The position numbers and the translations under genes are program-made. From contig CADBAC010000048.1 in assembly GCA_902792495.1 (NCBI GenBank), forward strand, positions 1 to 6,888: a DNA stretch of 6,888 nt. The letters are read 5' to 3'. The DNA is from Ruminococcus flavefaciens. GTDB lineage: Bacteria; Bacillota; Clostridia; Oscillospirales; Ruminococcaceae. A model generated the notes under the pieces. It saw nothing but the letters and a program-made list of their open reading frames with translations. It was not told the origin of the DNA and ran no database searches. This document shows positions 1 to 6,443 of this stretch, piece after piece. Positions within the stretch are counted from its first letter, which is position 1, and each line of letters starts with the position of its first letter.

Positions 1-43
1 ACTCTTTCCCTCTATTCTCTATGGCCGGGCGGCCTATACCTTC

Positions 44-71
44 AAGCTTCCTTACGGAAGCTTATTTTTTT
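44..71 (+). terminator. Rho-independent terminator, rightward
   Basis: A perfect 8-bp stem AAGCTTCC / GGAAGCTT closes a TTAC loop and is followed by A and seven T residues on the plus strand. It would end transcription of a rightward gene lying left of the window. The opposite strand has no T-tract after the stem, so it is one-directional. Confidence 0.85.
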
Positions 72-95
72 GCATTTTTATAATAGAGAAACGGG

Positions 96-174
96 CTGTA
101 GGGAACGCCGCCCCATGGCATTCCACAATAAGTCTTCCGACAGACTCAAGGGCGCACACTGTGCGCCCCTACAG
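96..174. repeat. TGTAGGG-bordered repeat with 24-nt hairpin unit
   Basis: The element is bounded by CTGTAGGG (96-103) and its inverted copy CCCTACAG (167-174). Its right end, 150-173, read on the minus strand, is TGTAGGGGCG + CACAGTGTG + CGCCC. This fits the same 24-nt plan as the two copies near 6444-6515 (TGTAGGGGCG + 9 nt + CGCCC). The unit is a near-perfect palindrome: GGGCGCACA / TGTGCGCCC around a single C. Such GC-rich TGTAGGGGCG hairpins resemble the REP-like intergenic repeats of Clostridia. The left part (104-149) is degenerate. A non-coding palindromic repeat family is inferred from three local copies. Confidence 0.6.
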
Positions 175-176
175 AT

Positions 177-207
177 AAAAAAACAGCGGACAGATATTTC
201 CGTCCGC
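177..207 (-). terminator. Rho-independent terminator, leftward
   Basis: Read on the minus strand, a 6-bp stem GCGGAC / GTCCGC with a 10-nt loop is followed by TG and seven T residues. It lies about 170 nt beyond the stop codon of the large esterase and is the first leftward terminator after it. It would end either that transcript or a separate short RNA starting near 275. Confidence 0.8.
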
Positions 208-216
208 AAGAGGTAG

Positions 217-268
217 CCTTCCGTATCATGCCACAGATGAACTGTGCCCTTACGCATGATACGGAAGG
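217..268. repeat. 15-bp inverted repeat with inner hairpin and 7-nt bulge
   Basis: Arms CCTTCCGTATCATGC (217-231) and GCATGATACGGAAGG (254-268) are perfectly complementary. Inside them CACAG (232-236) pairs with CTGTG (242-246) around a 5-nt loop. This gives a 20-bp stem interrupted only by a 7-nt bulge (247-253). There is no T-tract next to it, so it is not itself a terminator. No target duplication is visible at its borders (left aggtag, right atggtt), so I do not call it a transposable element. Its function is unknown. Confidence 0.85.
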
Positions 269-377
269 ATGGTTGACAGCATTATACTGCCTTACAAAGA
301 GGGATATTCTGTTTCCGAACAAAAGAAACAAAATGAATGAAAGGAAAGATCCATGCCCATGAAAAGGCACGAGACCT

Positions 378-3300
378 TTATACCAGCCCCTGCTTTTTAA
401 GCTCGTCAGCTACAAGCTTTGCTACAGCCTTTGCTCCTGTTTCGGTGAAATGAGTCATATCAGTTCCGCCTGTGGAGCACATATGGTACTTGTACGCAGC
501 ATCGTATCCAATGGAATTATAATGCTGTACCATAAGAGTATTGAGGTCGATAACAGGTATATTGTAATACTTTGCAAGCTGTTTCATAGCATTGCAGTAG
601 TTGGTATAACTTCCCTTGAAGGTCTTTGAGCCCTTGTCATAGGCTTTCAGACCGATAACTGTTGTTACAAGGATCGGAGTTGCGCCCTTTTTCTGTGCGC
701 CTTCGATGTACTTTGCCATGTAGTCCTCGAAGCTTCCCTTACTGCCGGGAACTTTTCCGCTGGTGGGAGCGTATCTCTCAGCCTTGTTGGAAGCCGCATC
801 ATTTATGCCGAACTGTATCAGGAGATAATCGCCTTTCTTGATAGTGCCGAGGATAGTATCCAGACGGCCGTTATCGTAGAAACTCTTGGAACTTCTGCCT
901 GCGATAGCCTGATTTGATACGGTTATCTTGTCGGAGAGATTGCTTCCCAGGAATGCGCCCCAGCCCTGCTGAGGAGCATAACTCTTGTTGTAGGTCTGTA
1001 CCGTTGAATCGCCTGCAATGTAGATAGTTCTTGCGGCATTCTTGTTTGTATCGTCAACAACAGGCTTTGTGGGAGCAGTGTATATCTCTGCTATAGGCTC
1101 ATCTGTAAGCTCTGTCTTCATGTAGTCAAGGTTAGGACCGCCCTGTGCAGATGCGGATGTCATCTTAATGGAGTTGCTTCCCTGTTTCAGAGGGAGCACT
1201 ATTCCTCGCTCTTCCCACTTGGTCCAGTCGCCTGTGGTGAGGAAATCCTGCATCCAGTAGTCCTTGCCGCCGTTGACTTCTATCTTCATGGGACGGTTGT
1301 CTGCTCCGCCGTTTGCTATGTTGAATGTGCAGAGGTAATTTCCTGCCTGCGGAGCATTCACAGTCCACTCGACAGCGCTTGTATCGTTATTGTCAAGGTT
1401 TACGTATGACTTGCCTGTGAAGCCCTTGTTGGTGTCCTCGGGAGCGCCGTTGGTTATCTTCATATCAGAAGCAAAGTAGATATTTTCCAGCACAGGCGCT
1501 GTCTCCGTTACAGTTGTCACGGGAGCGGCTGTAGCTGCGGGCTGAGTCTGCTGCTGTGCTGAGTAGGAATCGGGAAGTGAAGTTATAGTTCCGAGACAGA
1601 ATTTCTGGATGACCAGAGCGTCCGAATTGGTAAGGCCGTTTCCGTTTTCGGCAACGTCACCGTTAGCCCTTCCCTGCTCGGATACCGTGAACTTTGAAGG
1701 ATTGGAAAGCGACTGCATTATCAGTACAGCGTCGCTCATGTCAACTTCGCCGTTGCAGTTGGTATCACCCCAGAGTGTAGCTGCCTGCTGTGTGGGAGGA
1801 GCCTGTGTGACTGTCGGTATTTCGGTAACTACGGGAGCCGCTGTTGTTGCAGGCTCAGCCGCCTGTGCATTTACAGCTTCAATAAAGAATCTCTGATTAG
1901 CGCCGCCCGAATACTTGTACTGCTGGACATTTGCGCCTGTATTCTTTGACTGCTCGTTTACATCGAGAGCAGAAGCATCCCCTGTTATCTTAGTCAGGAT
2001 AGCGTAAGAGCCGTCGTTGTTCTTCACGAATTTGAACTGCTGGTTGTCGCCCTTGTTGAATGTGTAAAGCTCAACATTAGCACCGTCTGTGGTCTTCTTG
2101 CCGTTTACGTCGAGAGCGTAGGAATTGCCGTCGCCTAGCTGTGATACAAGGTAATAGTAGCCGTTGCCTGCTGATACAGCCTTGAACTGGCTTGCCTTGC
2201 CGTCATTTGCAGCCTGCTGAAGATTTGCGCCGTTAGCGCCGTTTCCGCCTTCGATATCAAGATAGAGGCCGCTGTTCATGTTTTTGAATGTGTATATCTG
2301 TCCGTCGATGATATCGCTTGCCGCTGTCACGGGAGGTGCAGTCACTGTCGGCTCGGTCACTGTGGGCTGAGTCTGTACGGGCGCTTCTGTCACCACGGGA
2401 GCAGCTGCTGCGCCAGGCTTCTGTGTGAACTTTGTTGCAAACAGCTCTGCAAGATGTTTTGCACCTTCACGGTTCGGGTGTACGTTGTCGATGTACATTG
2501 CGTCAGCCTTTGATGCGCCGATGGATACGCAGTAGTCCTGCCAGAGATTGAAGAGGTCAACTATCTGACAGCCCTGCTCCTTAGCGATCTGATCCAGCTC
2601 ATTCGAGAAGTATCTGCTTGTGAGGAGAGGCTTCTTTGTGTAGTCGCCCTTACGTCCCTGCTGCTTGACGAGTATGACATCCATGCCCTTAGCCTTTGCC
2701 TTCTTTGTCATGTCGCCTACGTACTTCTTGTACTCGTCGCCCTTATAGTATTTACCATCGTTGATACCGATGGAGATGATGAAAACATCGCCCTTCTTGC
2801 CGTATTTCTCGATGGGTGCGAAGTTTCCGTTATTGATGAATCCCTTGGCGTATTCGCCGCTGGCAGCCATATTTCTGATATTCCATCCCTTGTCAACGTA
2901 TCCGCCCAGCATCTGTCCCCAGCCTGCCTGAGTGCTGGAGTTGAGGGGATAATAGTTGCACACTGTTGAGTCTCCGCACAGCCATATCGTTGGTGGGAGT
3001 GTAGTGCTGTCGGAATACTTCTTGATTTCGACAGCACTTATGGTATATGCATTCCCTGCCTTTCCTGCGCCTGCACGGATATTCAGCTGTCCGTCAGTAA
3101 CGGGGATAAGCAGTTCGTGGACCGCATTGTTGCCTGTCATATTGACTATCTGGAGCATATCCTCGATGAATACGCTGGTACGTCCTGTGTTTCCCAGTGT
3201 GACCTTTACGCTGTAGACACCGTTGGGCACATCCACGTTGAGGTTGGTCTTTCCTGTGAACTGTACAGCGTCACTGAGTTCGTTTCTGCCTGCTGCTGCA

Positions 3301-3548
3301 ACGTTCTTTACATCATTTCCCGAAAATCCGTAGCCTTTTGCTTTGCTGTACTTGTCGTTGGCGCTTACTCCCGTAAATCCGTTCTGAGCATTTCCGCCGA
3401 GGTCAAGCTTCCAGTTTTCGGCAGCTGCTGAAGCTGTAACTGCCTGCATTATGCCATTATTTCCGTAATACGGCAGATATGCGGATGTACCTGTTGTCAG
3501 CAGCAAGGCTGAAATAGCTGCTGCTATCCTCTTTACACCTTTTTTCAT
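378..3548 (-). CDS. Secreted cellulosomal double esterase (CE12-like SGNH x2, CBM13, dockerin, CBM35)
   Basis: Probable pectin-acting rhamnogalacturonan acetylesterase of 1056 aa, removing acetyl groups outside the cell while docked on a scaffoldin. The ATG at 3548 is chosen because AAAGGAG lies 8 nt upstream; the frame reaches back to a TTG at 3569 that would include this site. Order: signal peptide (about 1-42); beta-sandwich found at the N-terminus of many CE12 enzymes (about 45-178); SGNH domain 1 (187-374) with GDS (S194), G231, GIND (261-264) and D354/H357; P/T/V linker; ricin-type CBM13 (413-558) with three Q-x-F-like repeats; linker; dockerin (591-660); CBM35-like module (about 688-815, ending GGPNLDYMKTEL); SGNH domain 2 (840-1056) with GDSTV (S848), AGRSSKSF (G884), FGIND (N916) and DMTHF (D1030, H1033). 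Domain 2 has all CE12 hallmarks, while domain 1 is divergent. The combination resembles clostridial cellulosomal CE12/CBM35/dockerin proteins. Family assignment is strong; the exact substrate is inferred. Confidence 0.9.
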   Translation of the reverse strand: MKKGVKRIAAAISALLLTTGTSAYLPYYGNNGIMQAVTASAAAENWKLDLGGNAQNGFTGVSANDKYSKAKGYGFSGNDVKNVAAAGRNELSDAVQFTGKTNLNVDVPNGVYSVKVTLGNTGRTSVFIEDMLQIVNMTGNNAVHELLIPVTDGQLNIRAGAGKAGNAYTISAVEIKKYSDSTTLPPTIWLCGDSTVCNYYPLNSSTQAGWGQMLGGYVDKGWNIRNMAASGEYAKGFINNGNFAPIEKYGKKGDVFIISIGINDGKYYKGDEYKKYVGDMTKKAKAKGMDVILVKQQGRKGDYTKKPLLTSRYFSNELDQIAKEQGCQIVDLFNLWQDYCVSIGASKADAMYIDNVHPNREGAKHLAELFATKFTQKPGAAAAPVVTEAPVQTQPTVTEPTVTAPPVTAASDIIDGQIYTFKNMNSGLYLDIEGGNGANGANLQQAANDGKASQFKAVSAGNGYYYLVSQLGDGNSYALDVNGKKTTDGANVELYTFNKGDNQQFKFVKNNDGSYAILTKITGDASALDVNEQSKNTGANVQQYKYSGGANQRFFIEAVNAQAAEPATTAAPVVTEIPTVTQAPPTQQAATLWGDTNCNGEVDMSDAVLIMQSLSNPSKFTVSEQGRANGDVAENGNGLTNSDALVIQKFCLGTITSLPDSYSAQQQTQPAATAAPVTTVTETAPVLENIYFASDMKITNGAPEDTNKGFTGKSYVNLDNNDTSAVEWTVNAPQAGNYLCTFNIANGGADNRPMKIEVNGGKDYWMQDFLTTGDWTKWEERGIVLPLKQGSNSIKMTSASAQGGPNLDYMKTELTDEPIAEIYTAPTKPVVDDTNKNAARTIYIAGDSTVQTYNKSYAPQQGWGAFLGSNLSDKITVSNQAIAGRSSKSFYDNGRLDTILGTIKKGDYLLIQFGINDAASNKAERYAPTSGKVPGSKGSFEDYMAKYIEGAQKKGATPILVTTVIGLKAYDKGSKTFKGSYTNYCNAMKQLAKYYNIPVIDLNTLMVQHYNSIGYDAAYKYHMCSTGGTDMTHFTETGAKAVAKLVADELKKQGLV

Positions 3549-3556
3549 AATTATTT

Positions 3557-3563
3557 CTCCTTT
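3557..3563 (-). promoter_or_regulatory. Ribosome binding site that fixes the esterase start
   Basis: AAAGGAG on the minus strand lies 8 nt before the ATG at 3548. It falls inside the longer open frame that starts at TTG 3569, so it rules out that longer start. The protein then begins MKKGVKRI, a normal signal peptide n-region. Confidence 0.85.
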
Positions 3564-3585
3564 ATTCAATTTTAATATCCCGTTT

Positions 3586-3620
3586 GCGGAACTTATCCGC
3601 CTTTATAAATTAGCTAATTT
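3586..3620 (-). promoter_or_regulatory. Leader palindrome and hairpin, possible operator
   Basis: Just downstream of the -10 box is a perfect 14-bp palindrome AAATTAGCTAATTT (3607-3620), covering about +7 to +20 of the predicted transcript. It is followed by a short hairpin GCGGA / TCCGC (3586-3600). The palindrome's position suits a repressor operator or a dimeric regulator; the hairpin could be an mRNA leader structure. The symmetry is seen directly, and the role is inferred. Confidence 0.4.
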
Positions 3621-3633
3621 ATCTGTTGATATT

Positions 3634-3662
3634 ATTATAGCACACAGCCAAACAGATTGAAA
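3634..3662 (-). promoter_or_regulatory. Promoter of the large esterase
   Basis: On the minus strand there is a perfect TATAAT (3639-3634), with a weak -35 TTTCAA (3662-3657) at 17 bp spacing. Transcription would start near 3627, giving a leader of about 78 nt. The poor -35 box suggests that an activator or other control may be needed. Confidence 0.55.
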
Positions 3663-3731
3663 TGACTATTTCTATCATAAAATTGATGAATTATTGCAAA
3701 GTTCCAGCGCACACTTACGGCATTCAGCCAT

Positions 3732-3772
3732 AAAAAAATTCCTCCCGACAGTTTATCCGCTGACGGAAGGAA
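3732..3772 (-). terminator. Rho-independent terminator after the second esterase
   Basis: Read on the minus strand, a 13-bp stem (arms 3772-3760 and 3751-3739, with one G-T wobble and one T-T mismatch) is followed by seven T residues. It starts about 35 nt after the stop codon at 3807. It separates the two esterase genes into independent transcription units. Confidence 0.9.
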
Positions 3773-3806
3773 CTTTAAGTTTAGCAAAATTAAGATTTAA
3801 TTAAGC

Positions 3807-5171
3807 TTATTTATTGTTCTTTATGTATTCCTCAAAGGTGCCCTTTTCACTTCCTGCTGATGCCTTAACATAGTAAGTCAGTATCATTGAAGCGTCACGG
3901 CCGTCAATGATGCTGTCGGATGTTACCTCCGATACCAGCTTCTGTCTGTAGTAAAGGCTGCTTTCCTTGCCTGATGAAGTCTTTGCATATTCGGTCAGTA
4001 CCAGTGTTGCGTCACGGCCGTCGATAATACCGTCAAATGTAACATCGCCCAGCACATATGTGCCTGCTGCTGCTTCATATGTTGCCAGTGCCACAGCGGG
4101 GTAAGATGCCTTGTCTGCCAGCCCCTCATAGAGATCGGAGAGAAGTCCGCCGTCGTTGTGAGTATCGCCTAAAGTTGTGATTATCTTTGAAGCAATTGCA
4201 AGATGTCCCTTCTGATTCGGGTGAACATCGCCTGTGGAAAGCATTCCTGTCTCGATATCTATAAAGTATGCTGCGTGTCCCGGATTTGCTGATGACTGTG
4301 TAACTCCCTCCTCCATTGATGTAAAGTCGGTCAGTACATCAGCTACCTTTGCGCCTTTATCAGCTGCGGCTGTCTGAAGCTGTTCGGAGAATGACTTTAC
4401 AAGGCTCTCTGCAACATCTCTGAGCTGAGAGATGATATCGCCATACTTTGTGTTGCCGTAAGTCTTTGAAATATATTCGGGTGAGATCTGTATCGGCTGG
4501 TAAATATTCTGCACCACTATCTGCGCATCAGGATTTATGCTCTTTACCTCATCTATGACAGCTGAGATATTCGGCATGATATGCTCCTTGATATAGCCGT
4601 TTGTGGGATTACGCAGCTTTGCGGCAGCACTTCTTATCTCGGTAAGGAGTTCCAGAGCATTTCCGAAATCAGCACTGGCAAAATTAGAAACGCTGTCAGT
4701 GTCCACCATTTCCATAACATCCTTGAGAGCGGGATTTTCGGGAATATCAGCCCTTGTATAGCCTTCCTTGAGGAAATTCTTCATATTGTTCTGAGGATTG
4801 TTGGTTGCAAAATAATCAAGCAGATTCTTGCAGTAGAAATGTATCATGTCATTTCCGCCTATAGAAATAACAACGCACTCTGCGTCCTTTACAGCCTTCT
4901 TCTGCTCGTCTGTAAGTTTCTTTACAGTGTCCAGAAGCACATCGCTGTCCATTCCCGAACTTGAATAGTTAGCAACTGTACCATTGTAGTAATCTGCAAG
5001 TATCTCACCATAATTATGCTCAACGAAACCGTCTCTTAACTCGCCTGCTGCAATGCTGTCACCCAGCACTACGAAATCCTTCGACTCATCTTCTGCTGCT
5101 GAAGCTGTTACTGCCGGAAAAGAGGCAACAGTAAGGGCTGCCGCCAGTATGAAAGAAATATGTTTTTTCAT
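3807..5171 (-). CDS. Secreted SGNH/GDSL hydrolase with C-terminal dockerin
   Basis: Exported esterase of 454 aa, expected to attach to a cellulosome scaffoldin through its dockerin. The ATG at 5171 has a perfect AGGAGG 6 nt upstream. Signal peptide about 1-26, cutting near the TASAAE stretch. The catalytic domain (32-340) shows block I GDSIAAG (nucleophile S39), block II SSSGMDS (G73), block III SIGGND (G105-D108) and block V GDVHPN (D315, H317). The dockerin (371-436) has two calcium loops: D376, T378, D380, D384, D387 and E415, T417, D419, D423, D426. Both carry Gly-Arg before the final Asp. There is no carbohydrate-binding module. Members of this broad fold include carbohydrate esterases, lipases and lysophospholipases; the dockerin favours a plant cell wall ester, but the substrate cannot be read from sequence. 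An upstream ATG at 5192 with a weaker site is a possible alternative start. Confidence 0.9.
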   Translation of the reverse strand: MKKHISFILAAALTVASFPAVTASAAEDESKDFVVLGDSIAAGELRDGFVEHNYGEILADYYNGTVANYSSSGMDSDVLLDTVKKLTDEQKKAVKDAECVVISIGGNDMIHFYCKNLLDYFATNNPQNNMKNFLKEGYTRADIPENPALKDVMEMVDTDSVSNFASADFGNALELLTEIRSAAAKLRNPTNGYIKEHIMPNISAVIDEVKSINPDAQIVVQNIYQPIQISPEYISKTYGNTKYGDIISQLRDVAESLVKSFSEQLQTAAADKGAKVADVLTDFTSMEEGVTQSSANPGHAAYFIDIETGMLSTGDVHPNQKGHLAIASKIITTLGDTHNDGGLLSDLYEGLADKASYPAVALATYEAAAGTYVLGDVTFDGIIDGRDATLVLTEYAKTSSGKESSLYYRQKLVSEVTSDSIIDGRDASMILTYYVKASAGSEKGTFEEYIKNNK

Positions 5172-5177
5172 ATGATA

Positions 5178-5183
5178 CCTCCT
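5178..5183 (-). promoter_or_regulatory. Ribosome binding site of the dockerin esterase
   Basis: A perfect AGGAGG on the minus strand lies 6 nt before the ATG at 5171. It supports that start over the ATG at 5192, which has only GAAGGGG 8 nt upstream, and over the much longer frame from 5345, which would read through the promoter. Confidence 0.85.
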
Positions 5184-5243
5184 GTAGGACATCTCAAAAT
5201 CCCCTTCAAAAACATTCAGAGATATCCTGTTATTTATATGACG

Positions 5244-5272
5244 ATTATATAATATTTTTGCCAAAAAGTCAA
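5244..5272 (-). promoter_or_regulatory. Sigma-A type promoter of the dockerin esterase
   Basis: On the minus strand TTGACT (5272-5267), a 17-bp spacer and a perfect TATAAT (5249-5244). Transcription would start near 5237, giving a leader of about 65 nt. It is close to consensus, so basal expression is probably good. Confidence 0.85.
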
Positions 5273-5282
5273 TAGTAAAAAT

Positions 5283-5325
5283 CAGGTTTAACACACTATC
5301 ACCTTTCGCATTTTCAGTAAACCTG
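5283..5325. repeat. 8-bp inverted repeat upstream of the divergent promoters
   Basis: CAGGTTTA (5283-5290) and TAAACCTG (5318-5325) are perfect inverted copies 27 nt apart. They begin 10 bp upstream of the -35 box of the dockerin esterase. The pair could be a two-site operator, but arms this short may arise by chance. Confidence 0.4.
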
Positions 5326-5398
5326 TGAATCACCGAGGACGGCATTCCCTGCTTTTATCGTGGACACATCCCCTCAACGGCGAATATGCAAAAAATCC

Positions 5399-5427
5399 TT
5401 GCCTTTTCAGCGAAAGTATATTATAAT
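5399..5427 (+). promoter_or_regulatory. Promoter of the cysteine synthase gene
   Basis: TTGCCT (5399-5404), a 17-bp spacer and a perfect TATAAT (5422-5427). The start point would be near 5434 and the leader about 53 nt, ending in AAAGGAG (5473-5479), 7 nt before the ATG at 5487. Confidence 0.8.
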
Positions 5428-5486
5428 AGAAATGATAGTGTAATATCGTCGACATTTTATCAGACGAATCTTAAAGGAGAATTATA

Positions 5487-6416
5487 ATGATATACAATAA
5501 CATACTCGAAGCAATAGGCCATACTCCGCTTATCCGCCTTAACCATATGGTAAAAAAGGGCAGCGCTGATATCCTCGTAAAGTTTGAGGGTCTCAACGTG
5601 GGCGGCTCCATCAAGACAAGAACCGCTTACAACATGATAAAACACGCTGAGCGTGAGGGAAAGATAAACAAGGACACCATTATCGTTGAGCCTACCAGCG
5701 GCAATCAGGGAATCGGCCTCGCTCTTGTGGGCGCTGTTAAGGGATACCGTACCATTATCATCATGCCCGATTCCGTCAGCGAAGAGCGCAGAAAGCTGGT
5801 AAGACACTACGGCGCTGAGGTAATGCTCATCCACGATGACGGCGATATCGGAAAGTGCATCCAGGAATGCCTTGACACCGCTCTCAGAATGGCTGAGGAA
5901 GATAAGAACGTTTTCGTTCCTCAGCAGTTCTCCAACGTGAACAATATCGGCGCTCATAAGTACCACACTGCCCTTGAGATACTTGAACAGACAGCTGTAA
6001 AGATCGACGGGTTCTGCTCGGGTATCGGCACAGGCGGTACTATCACAGGTATCGGTGAAGCTCTCAAGGCTCAGTACCCCGATATGGTTATATGGGCTGT
6101 TGAACCCGAAAATGCCGCTATCCTCGCAGGCGGAAACATCGGCACTCACCTCCAGATGGGAATCGGCGACGGAATAATCCCCGATATCCTCAACCGGAAT
6201 ATCTACGACGCTATCTATATCGTTACAGATGAAGAAGCTATCCAGACCGCCAAGGACTTAGCATCAAAGGAAGGTATCATGTGCGGTATCTCCAGCGGTA
6301 CTAACGTAGCCGCCGCTATAAAAATGGCCGAAAAGCTGGGCGAGGGCAAGACGGTCGTTACTATCCTCCCCGATACAGCCGAAAGATACTTCTCAACTCC
6401 CCTTTTCGAGGACTAA
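5487..6416 (+). CDS. cysK: PLP-dependent cysteine synthase (O-acetylserine sulfhydrylase family)
   Basis: Likely makes L-cysteine from O-acetylserine and sulfide in the cytoplasm, using pyridoxal phosphate. At 309 aa it has the usual length of the family and no C-terminal CBS domain. Visible motifs: N-terminal IGHTPLIRLN; PLP lysine K43 in GGSIKTR; substrate-binding loop TSGNQG (70-75); phosphate-binding GTGGT (181-185); VEPENAAILAGG (205-216); GISSGTN (267-273) with the serine that contacts the PLP ring nitrogen; C-terminal PDTAERYFST. The start is supported by AAAGGAG 7 nt upstream. Two family positions differ from classical CysK: SIKTR instead of SVKDR and GNQG instead of GNTG, so another amino donor or nucleophile is possible. 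No cysE is next to it. Gene symbol is given at family level. Confidence 0.88.
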   Translation: MIYNNILEAIGHTPLIRLNHMVKKGSADILVKFEGLNVGGSIKTRTAYNMIKHAEREGKINKDTIIVEPTSGNQGIGLALVGAVKGYRTIIIMPDSVSEERRKLVRHYGAEVMLIHDDGDIGKCIQECLDTALRMAEEDKNVFVPQQFSNVNNIGAHKYHTALEILEQTAVKIDGFCSGIGTGGTITGIGEALKAQYPDMVIWAVEPENAAILAGGNIGTHLQMGIGDGIIPDILNRNIYDAIYIVTDEEAIQTAKDLASKEGIMCGISSGTNVAAAIKMAEKLGEGKTVVTILPDTAERYFSTPLFED

Positions 6417-6443
6417 TGTAATTTCTGTAATAATAAAACCAAA

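Larger units (their letters stand above)
177..275 (-). ncRNA. Candidate small structured RNA or structured 3' UTR
   Basis: On the minus strand a perfect TATAAT (286-281) lies upstream of a long bulged hairpin (268-217), which is followed at once by a T-tailed terminator (207-177). An RNA starting near 275 would be about 99 nt long and almost fully structured. Against this, no good -35 box is seen at 16-18 bp spacing (GAATAT at 17 bp), so the segment may simply be the 3' UTR of the large esterase mRNA, perhaps protecting its end. I recognise no known RNA family. Confidence 0.3.
1..377. other. Intergenic region with terminators, hairpin repeat and structured element
   Basis: No reading frame here looks like a real protein. 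The first 43 bases precede a rightward terminator and are probably the 3' untranslated end of a gene to the left; I see no coding signature in them. Next come a TGTAGGG-bordered repeat (96-174), a leftward terminator (177-207), a 15-bp inverted repeat (217-268) and about 110 bases of A-rich sequence before the stop codon of the large esterase. The one open frame (146-370, minus) runs straight through the palindromes and has no plausible ribosome binding site, so I do not call it. Confidence 0.7.
5172..5486. other. Divergent promoter region
   Basis: This 315-bp spacer has no gene. It holds the leftward promoter of the dockerin esterase (5244-5272), an 8-bp inverted repeat (5283-5325), about 70 bases with no recognised signal (5326-5398), and the rightward promoter (5399-5427) with leader of the cysteine synthase gene. 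The rightward leader contains a weak 5-bp hairpin TCGTC / GACGA (5446-5467). I see no riboswitch, T-box or RNA gene. Confidence 0.75.

Noticed and set aside
79..84. Plus-strand TATAAT after the first terminator
   Set aside because: No -35 box at the right distance and no gene downstream on that strand; the sequence there is simply AT-rich.
217..268. Miniature transposable element (MITE)
   Set aside because: Good inverted arms, but only 52 bp, no visible target-site duplication, no transposase-like termini and only one copy in the window.
273..299. Plus-strand TTGACA that could be a -35 box
   Set aside because: The only -10-like sequence (TACAAA) is at 15 bp spacing, and the transcript would run antisense into the esterase 3' end with only a 15-codon frame (354-401).
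146..370. 74-residue minus-strand open frame
   Set aside because: It runs through the 15-bp inverted repeat, the terminator and the hairpin repeat, and has no convincing ribosome binding site or protein-like composition.
4581..4964. 127-residue plus-strand open frame inside the dockerin esterase
   Set aside because: Shadow of the real gene: no ribosome binding site and low-complexity Ile/Leu/Cys-rich composition. The same applies to the other open frames inside the two esterases (1165-1368, 1609-1896, 2717-3037, 2956-3216, 3117-3431).
5172..5345. 58-residue N-terminal extension of the dockerin esterase
   Set aside because: It covers the near-consensus promoter and lies before a perfect AGGAGG and a clean signal peptide start at 5171.
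5460..6149. 229-residue open frame antisense to the cysteine synthase
   Set aside because: It mirrors the codon structure of a well-supported gene on the other strand and shows no recognisable domain, signal or start site of its own.
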